This document shows positions 1-5,268 of a stretch of 5,268 nt of DNA, in pieces. The stretch covers positions 1-5,268 of the forward strand of contig JACDAO010000610.1 in assembly GCA_013695405.1 (NCBI GenBank). Reading direction: 5' to 3'. The DNA comes from Acidobacteriota bacterium. GTDB taxonomy: Bacteria; Acidobacteriota; Vicinamibacteria; Vicinamibacterales; Vicinamibacteraceae. Within the stretch, counting starts at the first letter, position 1. Each line of letters opens with the position of its first letter. The notes beneath the pieces were generated by a model. The model was not told where the DNA came from, did no database searches, and saw nothing but the letters and a program-made list of their open reading frames with translations. Made by a program: the position numbers and the translations under genes.

Positions 1-2061
1 TTCAACTCGCCGCACGGCGCGTGCGCCCAGTGCCAGGGCCTCGGCGCGGTCTACGACTTCGATCAGGCGCGGCTCATTCCCGATCCTTCGAAGTCACTGG
101 CCGATGGCGCGGTCGAGCCGTGGGCCAATGGGGACGTCCGACTGCTGAAGGACGCGCTGGCGCGGCTGCACGAGGTGCACGGCATCGACCCGATCGTGCC
201 GGTGCGCAAACTGACCAGGAAGCAGCGCGACGTGCTGCTGCTCGGCTCGCCGACGGCGCAGGCGGCCACCGGAAAGCGCAAGCGGACGGTGACCGATCCG
301 TTCGGCACGGATTTCGAGGGGCTGCTGCCGAACCTGCGCCGCCGCTACGAGGCCGGCAGCTGGACCGAGCGGGAAGCGCTCGAGCCGTATCGGGCGCTGG
401 CGACCTGCCCGTCGTGCGAAGGCGCGCGGCTCAAGCCGGAGGCGCGCGCGGTGCGGGTCAAGGGGCACACCATCGACGCGTTGACACAGCTGCCGGTCAG
501 CGACGCGCAGCGTGCCTTCGACGCCTTCGAACTGACCGCGCGCGAGGAACTGGTGGCAGGCCGGATTCTCAAGGAGATCCGCGAGCGGCTGCGCTTCCTC
601 AACGAGGTCGGTGTCGGCTACCTGACGCTGGCGCGAGGTGCGACGACGCTGTCGGGCGGCGAGGGACAACGCATCCGGCTCGCGACGCAGATCGGGTCGA
701 GCTTGAGCGGCGTCCTCTACGTGCTCGACGAACCGTCGATCGGGCTGCACCAGCGCGACAACCGGCGGCTGCTGGACACGCTCGAGCGGCTGCGCGATCT
801 CGGCAACACCGTGCTGGTGGTCGAGCATGACGAGGAGACGATCCGCACCGCCGACTACGTGGTCGATCTCGGCCCCGGGGCCGGCGAGCACGGCGGCGAG
901 TTGCTGTTCCAGGGCACGCCCGAGCAGATGCTGACCGACGCGCCCGGCAGCGTCACCGGCATGTACCTGCGCGGCGAGCGGTCGCTGGTGCGGGCCCGCG
1001 CCCGCCGCCCGGCCAGCCGGACCGGCCTGCGGATCACCGGGGCGCGCCAACACAACCTGCAGGACGTCGACGTCACCTTTCCGCTCGGCGTGCTGACCGC
1101 GGTCACCGGCGTCAGCGGCTCGGGCAAGAGCACGCTGGTCAACGACATCCTGTACAAGCGCCTCGCCAAGGAGTTGTACCGCGCCACCGATCAGCCGGGT
1201 GCGCACGAGCGGATCGACGGCCTGCACCACATCGACAAGGTCATCCAGATCGACCAGTCGCCGATCGGCCGCACGCCACGCAGCAACCCGGCGACCTACA
1301 TCGGCTTGTTCACCTTCATCCGCGATCTGTTCGCGATGCTCCCCGAGTCCCGGCAGCGCGGCTACAAGCCGGGGCGCTTCTCGTTCAATGTCAAGGGCGG
1401 GCGCTGCGAGGCCTGTCAGGGCGATGGCGTGATGGCCATCGAGATGCATTTCCTGCCCAACGTCTACGTGACGTGCGAACAATGCAAGGGCCGTCGTTAC
1501 AACAGAGAGACGCTCGACGTGCGGTATCGAGGCAAGTCGATCGCTGACGTGCTCGAACTGACCGTCGACCAGGGACTGCCGCTGCTCGAGAGCTTCCCGT
1601 CGATAGCCAACAAGCTGCGCACACTGCAGCAGGTCGGCCTCGGCTACCTCGAACTGGGGCAGGCCGCCACGACCTTGAGCGGTGGGGAAGCGCAGCGGGT
1701 CAAGCTGTCCAAGGAGCTGTCGCGTCGCAGTACCGGCCGCACGCTGTACGTTCTCGACGAGCCGACCACCGGGCTGCATTTCCACGACGTGGCCAAACTG
1801 TTAGAGGTGCTCCACCAGTTGGTCGACCAGGGCAACACGGTGGTGGTCATTGAACACAACCTCGACGTGGTGCGATCGGCCGACCACGTGATCGACCTCG
1901 GGCCCGAGGGCGGGAACGGCGGCGGGCGCATCGTCGGGCAGGGCACTCCCGAGCAACTGGCGCGGGTCAAGGGCTCGCACACCGGCGAATTCCTGGCGGA
2001 TCTGGTGCCGGGTCCTACAGCCGCGGCACGCCGGAGCCGAGACATCACTGTGGTAGCGTAG
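1..2061 (+). CDS. uvrA: UvrABC excinuclease subunit A, 5'-truncated by window edge
   Basis: UvrA is the DNA-damage sensor ATPase of cytoplasmic nucleotide excision repair; it dimerises, scans DNA with UvrB and loads UvrB at lesions. The reading frame is open from base 1, and the first visible residue corresponds to roughly residue 270 of the ~940-residue E. coli protein, so the first Walker A lies outside the window. Visible in the 686-residue fragment are the last cysteine pair of the first zinc module (C8, C11), a conserved CxxC (C136, C139), the first ABC signature LSGGEGQR (217-224) and its Walker [11 protein letters not shown] (from 241). The second half has Walker [10 protein letters not shown] (370-378), the four-cysteine zinc finger (C469, C472, C492, C495), signature LSGGEAQR (559-566) and Walker [11 protein letters not shown] (from 584). 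The first signature has Gly where LSGGEAQR is common, a conservative change. The gene ends in TAG with a short polar tail and looks intact and functional. Identification is secure. Confidence 0.98.
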   Translation, partial: FNSPHGACAQCQGLGAVYDFDQARLIPDPSKSLADGAVEPWANGDVRLLKDALARLHEVHGIDPIVPVRKLTRKQRDVLLLGSPTAQAATGKRKRTVTDPFGTDFEGLLPNLRRRYEAGSWTEREALEPYRALATCPSCEGARLKPEARAVRVKGHTIDALTQLPVSDAQRAFDAFELTAREELVAGRILKEIRERLRFLNEVGVGYLTLARGATTLSGGEGQRIRLATQIGSSLSGVLYVLDEPSIGLHQRDNRRLLDTLERLRDLGNTVLVVEHDEETIRTADYVVDLGPGAGEHGGELLFQGTPEQMLTDAPGSVTGMYLRGERSLVRARARRPASRTGLRITGARQHNLQDVDVTFPLGVLTAVTGVSGSGKSTLVNDILYKRLAKELYRATDQPGAHERIDGLHHIDKVIQIDQSPIGRTPRSNPATYIGLFTFIRDLFAMLPESRQRGYKPGRFSFNVKGGRCEACQGDGVMAIEMHFLPNVYVTCEQCKGRRYNRETLDVRYRGKSIADVLELTVDQGLPLLESFPSIANKLRTLQQVGLGYLELGQAATTLSGGEAQRVKLSKELSRRSTGRTLYVLDEPTTGLHFHDVAKLLEVLHQLVDQGNTVVVIEHNLDVVRSADHVIDLGPEGGNGGGRIVGQGTPEQLARVKGSHTGEFLADLVPGPTAAARRSRDITVVA

Positions 2062-2257
2062 CCACACCCCGCCGGCCCCGGGCGTGTCCACAGCGCAACA
2101 GCAGCTTCTCGACAACGGTGCAGACCACCGCCGAAGCACAACGTAAGTACTTGCAAAAGAATGTGATGCAGCGACCTTCCCAAGAACGTCTCAGACGGTA
2201 TTTCTTTTGCTTAGTTCGTGCCGGCGGCAGTTGGCGCCCAATCGACCTGAGAGCTGA
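2062..2257 (+). other. Intergenic region between uvrA and lpxC with two short palindromes
   Basis: This 196-bp gap shows no convincing small gene or RNA gene. It is less GC-rich than its surroundings around 2140-2220, where an lpxC promoter would be expected, but no convincing -35/-10 pair is visible. Two palindromes stand out: AAGTACTT (2145-2152) and CGTCT-C-AGACG (2187-2197). Either could be an operator or chance. Just before lpxC, GAGAG-like bases at 2249-2253 lie only 4 bases from the ATG, a weak and close ribosome-binding site. Confidence 0.35.
2064..2087 (+). terminator. GC-rich hairpin just after uvrA, possible weak terminator
   Basis: Two bases after the uvrA stop codon, ACAC (2064-2067) pairs with GTGT (2084-2087). 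After a one-base bulge (C2083), CCCG (2068-2071) pairs with CGGG (2079-2082), leaving a C-rich loop. The stem is about 8 bp and GC-rich. No T-run follows, so it does not meet the usual intrinsic terminator pattern. It may only slow polymerase or protect the 3' end, or it may be chance in GC-rich DNA. Confidence 0.22.
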
Positions 2258-3154
2258 ATGACATCGCAGCGGACCATTCGTCGTTCGATCACGTGTGCCG
2301 GCATCGGGCTGCACTCTGGGCATCGAGTCACCCTGACGCTGCGACCAGCGCCGGTCGACTTCGGCATCCGGTTCAGGCGCGCCGACCTCGGCGGCCTCGA
2401 GATTCCCGCCCGGGTCGAACACGTTGCCAGCTTCAACTACGCCACCGGGCTGTCCTTCGCCGGCGCCAGAGTCGAAACCGTCGAGCACCTGCTCGCCGCG
2501 CTGGTCAGCCAGGGGGTCGACAACGTCGCCCTCGAACTCAACACCCCCGAAGTGCCGATCATGGACGGCAGCGCCGCGCCGTTTGTGTATCTGCTGCAGG
2601 AAGCGGGCATCCGCAAGCTCAGCGCGCCGCGTCGCTACATCAAGGTGCTGCGCCCGGTCAGCCTGGCGCGCGGCGACAAGCACATCGCGATTTATCCCTC
2701 CGACGAGTTCCGTATCAGCTACACGATCGGCTTCGACCATCCGCTGCTGCGCCACCAGACCCGGTCAGTGGTGGTCAACGCCGATACGTTCGCCGAGCAA
2801 CTTGCACCGGCCCGCACCTTCGGCTTCCTCAAGGACCTCGAGATGCTGCGCCAGCAGGGCCTGGCCCTGGGCGGCTCGCTCGACAACGCGGTGGTGCTCG
2901 GCGAAACCGGCGTGCTCAACAACACGTTGCGCTTCGAGGACGAGTTCGTCCGTCACAAGATCCTCGACGCGATCGGCGACCTGGCGCTGATCGGCTCGCC
3001 GATCATCGGGCACGTCGTGGCCCACCGCGGCGGTCACGCCCTGCACACCGCGCTCGGCATCCGTTTGCTCGAGGAGCGTGACGCCTGGACCTACGTCGAG
3101 GCCCCGCAGGCCGCCACTGACCTGGTCGGGCTGCCCGTCACGGTCACGACCTGA
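2258..3154 (+). CDS. lpxC: UDP-3-O-acyl-N-acetylglucosamine deacetylase (lipid A synthesis)
   Basis: LpxC is the cytoplasmic zinc amidase that removes the N-acetyl group from UDP-3-O-acyl-GlcNAc, the committed step of lipid A synthesis. The 298-residue product is close to the 305 of E. coli. It opens with the family-typical TIRRSITCAGIGLHSG (6-21). Expected active-site residues are present: the catalytic Glu E76 next to zinc ligand H77 in VEHLLAAL, the IMDGSAAPF segment (101-109), T187 in ARTFGF, zinc ligands H233 and D237 in RHKILDAIGD, and the catalytic His H260 in GGHALH. The ATG at 2258 gives the correct family N-terminus even though its ribosome-binding site is weak. The C-terminus ends in a short VTVTT tail and lacks the E. 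coli LAxxxxxAVLA degradation tail read by FtsH, so turnover control probably differs. It stands alone, 196 bp after uvrA, rather than in a cell-wall/division cluster. Its presence implies an LPS-bearing outer membrane. Confidence 0.97.
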   Translation: MTSQRTIRRSITCAGIGLHSGHRVTLTLRPAPVDFGIRFRRADLGGLEIPARVEHVASFNYATGLSFAGARVETVEHLLAALVSQGVDNVALELNTPEVPIMDGSAAPFVYLLQEAGIRKLSAPRRYIKVLRPVSLARGDKHIAIYPSDEFRISYTIGFDHPLLRHQTRSVVVNADTFAEQLAPARTFGFLKDLEMLRQQGLALGGSLDNAVVLGETGVLNNTLRFEDEFVRHKILDAIGDLALIGSPIIGHVVAHRGGHALHTALGIRLLEERDAWTYVEAPQAATDLVGLPVTVTT

Positions 3155-3160
3155 ACGTGA

Positions 3161-3202
3161 CAGGCACCAGGCCTCAGGCTTAGGGCTTCAGGCATCAGTT
3201 AA
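3161..3202 (+). repeat. Degenerate 7-bp tandem repeat, consensus CAGGCNT
   Basis: Read in steps of seven, this stretch is CAGGCAC, CAGGCCT, CAGGCTT, AGGGCTT, CAGGCAT, CAGTTAA: four units begin CAGGC, one is a variant (AGGGC) and the last decays after CAG. It starts 6 bases after the lpxC stop and occupies half the gap before the sigma factor gene. It could be a simple-sequence repeat grown by slippage or a copy of a genome-wide intergenic repeat. No function can be assigned. Confidence 0.75.
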
Positions 3203-3224
3203 CACTCCCCGCCTCTGTTCCGTC
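3199..3224 (+). promoter_or_regulatory. Weak candidate ECF-type promoter for the sigma gene
   Basis: TTAAC ending at 3203 and CGTC at 3221-3224 are separated by 17 bases, the spacing of many ECF promoters (AAC-type -35, CGTC-type -10). This would fit autoregulation of the sigma gene downstream. The GG of the typical GGAAC -35 is absent, and the predicted start site would lie within about 10 bases of the proposed GTG, leaving almost no leader. Chance occurrence is quite possible. Confidence 0.15.
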
Positions 3225-3239
3225 TTCCTTCAAGAAGAC

Positions 3240-3884
3240 GTGCCTCACCTTCTCGCCGACCATCGCGTCGCCCGTGGCGACCTGACCAGTCCTGCAGACG
3301 ACGCGGCGCTGGTGATCGCCGCTCGCGCGGGCGATCGGTCTGCCTTCGACGAGTTGTATCGCCGCTACGTCCGGATGGTCCACGGCGTGCTGCTCGGCCG
3401 GAGCACGCGCGACGACGTCGACGACCTCGTCCAGGACGTCTTCCTGACCGCCTGGCGGCGGCTGTCGACGCTGCGCGAGCCGGCGGCGATTGGCGGCTGG
3501 CTGCACGCCATCGCGCGGCACGCCCTGGTCGATCACGTGCGGCAGCACCGCGATCACGTGGCGCTGCCGGACGACCCGCCGGACAAGTCCGGCGGCTACG
3601 CGACGAGTGCGTCCGACGGTTACGCGACGAGTGCGTGCGGTTTCCCCCGTGCGTCCGGCGGCGGGTGGCGGCCGTCCGGACCAGACACCGATCGACTCGA
3701 GGCCGATCGGGCGCTGGCGGTCATCAGACAATTGCCCGAGGCGTATCGCGAGACGTTGCTGCTCAGACTGGTCGAGGGCATGAACGGACCTGAAATAGCC
3801 GCCCGCACCGGACTGACGCCAGACTCGGTGCGCGTCAATCTCTGTCGCGGCATGAAGCTGCTGCGGAGTCGACTCGATGGCTGA
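3240..3884 (+). CDS. ECF (sigma-70 family) RNA polymerase sigma factor
   Basis: This is a two-domain ECF sigma factor that would direct RNA polymerase to a specific promoter set. With the proposed GTG at 3240 it has 214 residues. Sigma region 2 spans about 22-104, with the core-binding stretch DDLVQDVFLTAWRRL (61-75) and the promoter -10-recognising GGWLHAIARHALVDHVR (85-101). Sigma region 4 spans about 155-212, with LPEAYRETLLLRLVEGM (165-181) and the helix-turn-helix around PEIAARTGLTPDSVRVNLCRG (184-204). GTG 3240 was chosen because the frame opens to ATG 3078 only inside lpxC and that extension has no sigma-like sequence; AAGAAG at 3232-3237 is a mediocre, close ribosome-binding site. GTG 3312 would cut into region 2. 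The linker (105-154) is unusual: residues 117-141 consist of in-frame repeats (SGGYATSA, SDGYATSA, CGFPRA, SGG). The stop overlaps the next gene, which encodes its likely membrane regulator. Family is certain; start and regulon are not. Confidence 0.93.
   Translation: MPHLLADHRVARGDLTSPADDAALVIAARAGDRSAFDELYRRYVRMVHGVLLGRSTRDDVDDLVQDVFLTAWRRLSTLREPAAIGGWLHAIARHALVDHVRQHRDHVALPDDPPDKSGGYATSASDGYATSACGFPRASGGGWRPSGPDTDRLEADRALAVIRQLPEAYRETLLLRLVEGMNGPEIAARTGLTPDSVRVNLCRGMKLLRSRLDG
3576..3595. repeat. Perfect 20-bp palindrome inside the sigma gene linker
   Basis: The 9-bp arms CCGCCGGAC (3576-3584) and GTCCGGCGG (3587-3595) are exact inverted copies around AA. The palindrome lies where the interdomain linker of the sigma factor begins and its right arm is the start of the first 24-bp direct repeat. 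GTCCGGCGG recurs at 3653-3661. The layout resembles the end of a small repeat element inserted in the gene. Confidence 0.8.
3587..3661 (+). repeat. 24-bp in-frame tandem repeat in the sigma linker
   Basis: Two adjacent 24-bp units, 3587-3610 and 3611-3634, match at 22 of 24 positions; the differences are G/A at unit position 6 and C/T at position 10. An 18-bp degenerate unit (3635-3652) and the opening GTCCGGCGG of another (3653-3661) follow. All unit lengths are multiples of three, so the frame is kept, giving SGGYATSA, SDGYATSA, CGFPRA and SGG. An 8-bp palindrome GTCCGGAC lies just beyond at 3674-3681. Confidence 0.85.
3865..3868 (+). promoter_or_regulatory. Ribosome-binding site of the FecR-domain gene
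   Basis: GGAG lies 8 bases before ATG 3877, inside the end of the sigma factor gene. With the 8-bp overlap (ATG of one gene, TGA of the other), it fixes this start and points to translational coupling of the pair. Confidence 0.75.
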
Positions 3885-4896
3885 CACTCCCGACGACTAC
3901 CTGTGGGACGGCACCGGCGACGCCGACGTCGTCGTGCAGCGCCTCGAAACGGTGCTGGTGCGTTACCGGTCGGCGGACCCGCCGCCGCCTCTGCGTCTGC
4001 CCGACCTCACACCCGCACCTGCGGGCTGGACCTGGCGGACCGTCGCCGCGGTCGCGGCGCTGCTCCTGCTGTCGATTGGTGTCAGCTGGCTGACCTACGA
4101 CCGCCGCCCTGCCGTGGTGGCCGAACCCTGGCGCATCGCCAGTCTGCTGGGCTCGCCGACCATCGACCGCGCCCCGGCCGTGTCACGTACCAGGCTCGAC
4201 GCCGGGCGATGGCTCGAGACCGACCGGCACTCGTCGGCCATTCTCGACGTCGGCCGGATCGGACGTCTCAACGTCGCGCCGCAGACGCGGCTGCGCCTGA
4301 TCGAATCGTCGGAGGGTGAGCATCGGGTGGCGCTCGAGCGGGGCAGCATCGAGGCGCAGATCTGGGCGCCGCCCGGTCGCTTCTTCGTCGAGACCGCGTC
4401 GGCGACGGCGATCGATCTCGGCTGCGCGTACACCTTGACGGTCGACGATGCCGGCACCGGGACGTTGTCGGTCACCGCCGGCTGGGTCGGGCTCGAACAT
4501 CGGGGCCGCGAGTCGTTCATCCCGGCCGACGCATCGGCGCGAACCTACCCGAAGCTCGGGCCCGGGGTACCGACGTTCGACGACGCGTCGGCGGCCTTGC
4601 GCGCGGCGGTAAGGGCGTTGGACACGGCCCGTGGCGCAGAGGCGCAGCAGGCAGCGGTCGACGTGGTCGTGCGTGAAGCGAGGTCGCAGGACGCGGTCAC
4701 GCTCTGGCACCTGATTGACCGCGTCGACCGGTCGCTGACGGGGCGGGTGATCGATCGCCTGCAGGTGCTGGCGCCGGCGCCGCCGGGCGTCACGCGCGAC
4801 GGCGTGCTGTCTGGCAATCGCGCAATGCGCGACAAGTGGTGGGAAGCGCTCGGTCTTGGCAGTGCCGCCTGGTGGCGCACGTGGCGGCAGAAGTGA
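3877..4896 (+). CDS. FecR-domain single-pass membrane protein, likely anti-sigma regulator
   Basis: The 339-residue protein probably holds or activates the sigma factor encoded immediately upstream, acting across the inner membrane. Residues 1-53 are a short N-terminal cytoplasmic part with DYLWDGTGDADVVVQRLE (7-24) and a proline-rich stretch (35-49). One transmembrane helix covers about 54-74, followed by arginines R76-R77. Residues about 104-207 form a FecR-type domain with the pattern typical of the family: RLDAGRWLETD, a beta-rich middle, VALERGSIEAQIW, FFVETASATAIDLGCAYTL and TAGWVGLE. One cysteine, C183, sits in it. Residues about 232-339 are helical, rich in Ala and Leu with several Trp near the end (W321, W322, W332, W333), and could be HEAT-like. 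The start is fixed by GGAG and by overlap with the sigma gene. A classical FecR has a larger cytoplasmic anti-sigma domain and a TonB-linked receptor partner; neither is seen. Family call is strong; the anti-sigma role is inferred from context. Confidence 0.88.
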   Translation: MADTPDDYLWDGTGDADVVVQRLETVLVRYRSADPPPPLRLPDLTPAPAGWTWRTVAAVAALLLLSIGVSWLTYDRRPAVVAEPWRIASLLGSPTIDRAPAVSRTRLDAGRWLETDRHSSAILDVGRIGRLNVAPQTRLRLIESSEGEHRVALERGSIEAQIWAPPGRFFVETASATAIDLGCAYTLTVDDAGTGTLSVTAGWVGLEHRGRESFIPADASARTYPKLGPGVPTFDDASAALRAAVRALDTARGAEAQQAAVDVVVREARSQDAVTLWHLIDRVDRSLTGRVIDRLQVLAPAPPGVTRDGVLSGNRAMRDKWWEALGLGSAAWWRTWRQK

Positions 4897-4990
4897 ATCG
4901 CGACGCTCGCATCCGACGTCTTGGCCGCCCTCTCCCGTCGTAAGGAACGCCACCCTCCGACGAGTTGCAACGCAAAATAGTTCCTCGAGT

Positions 4991-5006
4991 GGAGAAAAAA
5001 GTCTCC
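4991..5006. repeat. Short dyad upstream of the exported-protein gene
   Basis: GGAGA (4991-4995) and TCTCC (5002-5006) are exact inverted arms around the A-rich spacer AAAAAG. It is too short and too far from the FecR-domain stop to be a convincing terminator. It may be a protein-binding site or chance. Confidence 0.3.
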
Positions 5007-5015
5007 GGATGACGC

Positions 5016-5056
5016 GACTTCTCGCACTCAATCGGGCTCCTGCTGCGTGCGAAGTC
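5016..5056. promoter_or_regulatory. Long interrupted dyad, candidate activator site or RNA stem
   Basis: GACTT-CT-CGCAC (5016-5027) is the inverted copy of GTGCGAAGTC (5047-5056) apart from a 2-base bulge, giving a 10-bp stem around a 19-base loop. Its centre is about 80 bases before the start site predicted from the sigma-54-like element, within the range where enhancer-binding activators often sit. A third copy of the core, GACTT at 5070-5074, could pair with AAGTC 5052-5056 instead. Confidence 0.4.
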
Positions 5057-5090
5057 AATTAGAAACAAAGACTTGCGGACGGTAGCGAAG

Positions 5091-5106
5091 CGGCACGGAG
5101 CGTGCT
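5091..5106 (+). promoter_or_regulatory. Candidate sigma-54 (-24/-12) promoter
   Basis: Bases 5091-5105 read CGGCAC-GGAGC-GTGC against the sigma-54 consensus TGGCAC-N5-TTGC. Both invariant dinucleotides, GG (5092-5093) and GC (5104-5105), are present at the exact 12-base spacing, and T follows as in TTGCW. The mismatches are the first T of each element. Predicted transcription start is about 5117, giving a leader of about 43 bases before ATG 5160; the start lies in the tandem AACCTTAACCTT (5116-5127). The same bases form an inverted repeat GCACG-GAG-CGTGC (5093-5105), so a hairpin or operator is an alternative reading. Confidence 0.5.
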
Positions 5107-5147
5107 TCCGAGCAAAACCTTAACCTTCCTCCGCCCGAACGCCAGTC

Positions 5148-5153
5148 AGAGGT
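5148..5153 (+). promoter_or_regulatory. Ribosome-binding site of the exported-protein gene
   Basis: AGAGGT lies 6 bases before ATG 5160. It is the best ribosome-binding site in this gap and fixes the start of the last gene. Confidence 0.75.
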
Positions 5154-5159
5154 AGCTAC

Positions 5160-5268
5160 ATGTCACTGAAAACGTTGCTCATCGCGCCGGCAGCTCTCGT
5201 CCTGTCGTGTGCATTCGCCGTTCCTTCGGCTCATGCTGCGGCGATCCGCGCCACGTCCGAGTTCACCG
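5160..5268 (+). CDS. Exported protein of unknown function, 3' end outside window
   Basis: Only 36 codons are visible. They encode a clear Sec signal peptide: short charged start MSLK, hydrophobic core TLLIAPAALVLSCAFAV (5-21), and a signal peptidase I site after A26 (AHA before AAIRATSEFT). The cysteine C17 is inside the hydrophobic core and its VLSC context is a poor lipobox, so a lipoprotein is less likely. The start is supported by AGAGGT at the proper distance, the good signal peptide, and a candidate sigma-54 promoter 55-69 bases upstream. The mature sequence is too short to assign a family. It is separated by 263 bp from the FecR-domain gene and probably forms its own transcription unit. 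A cell-surface or periplasmic protein is the only supported conclusion. Confidence 0.85.
   Translation, partial: MSLKTLLIAPAALVLSCAFAVPSAHAAAIRATSEFT

Noticed and set aside
94..1785. Long open frame on the - strand (563 codons) opposite uvrA
   Set aside because: It is antisense to an unmistakable UvrA sequence, resembles no known family by eye, and long antisense frames are expected in GC-rich coding DNA.
2045..2755. Open frame on the - strand over the uvrA-lpxC gap and lpxC
   Set aside because: Most of it is antisense to conserved LpxC catalytic regions, and the part in the gap has no recognisable domain or good start.
3078..3239. N-terminal extension of the sigma factor to ATG 3078
   Set aside because: It would overlap lpxC by 77 bp and translate the heptamer repeat; the added residues have no sigma-like sequence.
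3576..3681. CRISPR-like array in the sigma gene
   Set aside because: The repeats are directly adjacent without spacers, lie in frame in a coding gene, and no cas gene is present.
4944..4970. GGAAC (4944-4948) as an ECF promoter -35
   Set aside because: No CGTC-like -10 appears 16-17 bases downstream, and it lies over 200 bases before the next gene.
4856..5062. Small + strand frame of 68 codons across the end of the FecR-domain gene
   Set aside because: It starts inside another gene without a ribosome-binding site and has no recognisable features; its tail is simply the noncoding gap.
5007..5125. Cyclic di-GMP or other known riboswitch before the exported-protein gene
   Set aside because: Some local similarity (GCAAAACC-like bases, several stems) but the conserved core segments of the known class do not line up.

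Overview
The window is GC-rich, tightly coding DNA from a Gram-negative-type bacterium; lpxC implies a lipid A outer membrane. All recognised genes are on the + strand. High GC, an ECF sigma factor overlapping a FecR-domain membrane protein with a long helical C-terminus, and an ECF linker made of short in-frame repeats together suggest Acidobacteriota, perhaps Vicinamibacteria. That placement is inferred from protein style and was not tested by a search.

Layout: positions 1-2061 hold the C-terminal three quarters of uvrA (nucleotide excision repair), cut by the window edge. A 196-bp gap with a GC-rich hairpin and two short palindromes leads to a complete lpxC (2258-3154, committed step of lipid A synthesis). 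After lpxC lies a degenerate 7-bp tandem repeat (3161-3202). Next is an ECF sigma factor gene (3240-3884, GTG start proposed) whose linker carries a 20-bp palindrome and a 24-bp in-frame tandem repeat. It overlaps by 8 bp a gene for a single-pass FecR-domain protein (3877-4896). A 263-bp gap follows, with several dyads and a good match to a sigma-54 -24/-12 promoter. It leads into the first 36 codons of an exported protein of unknown function, cut by the right edge.

How the genes work together: uvrA and lpxC are housekeeping genes with no evident link to the rest. The ECF/FecR pair is best read as a sigma factor with its membrane-bound regulator, translationally coupled. No TonB-dependent transducer gene is seen beside it, unlike classical FecI/FecR systems. 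The last gene looks separately controlled, possibly by sigma-54 and an enhancer-binding activator. I see no CRISPR array, tRNA, rRNA, transposase or phage gene, and no clear case for an entirely new system. The parts most worth a second look are the repeat-bearing sigma linker and the control region at 4897-5159.
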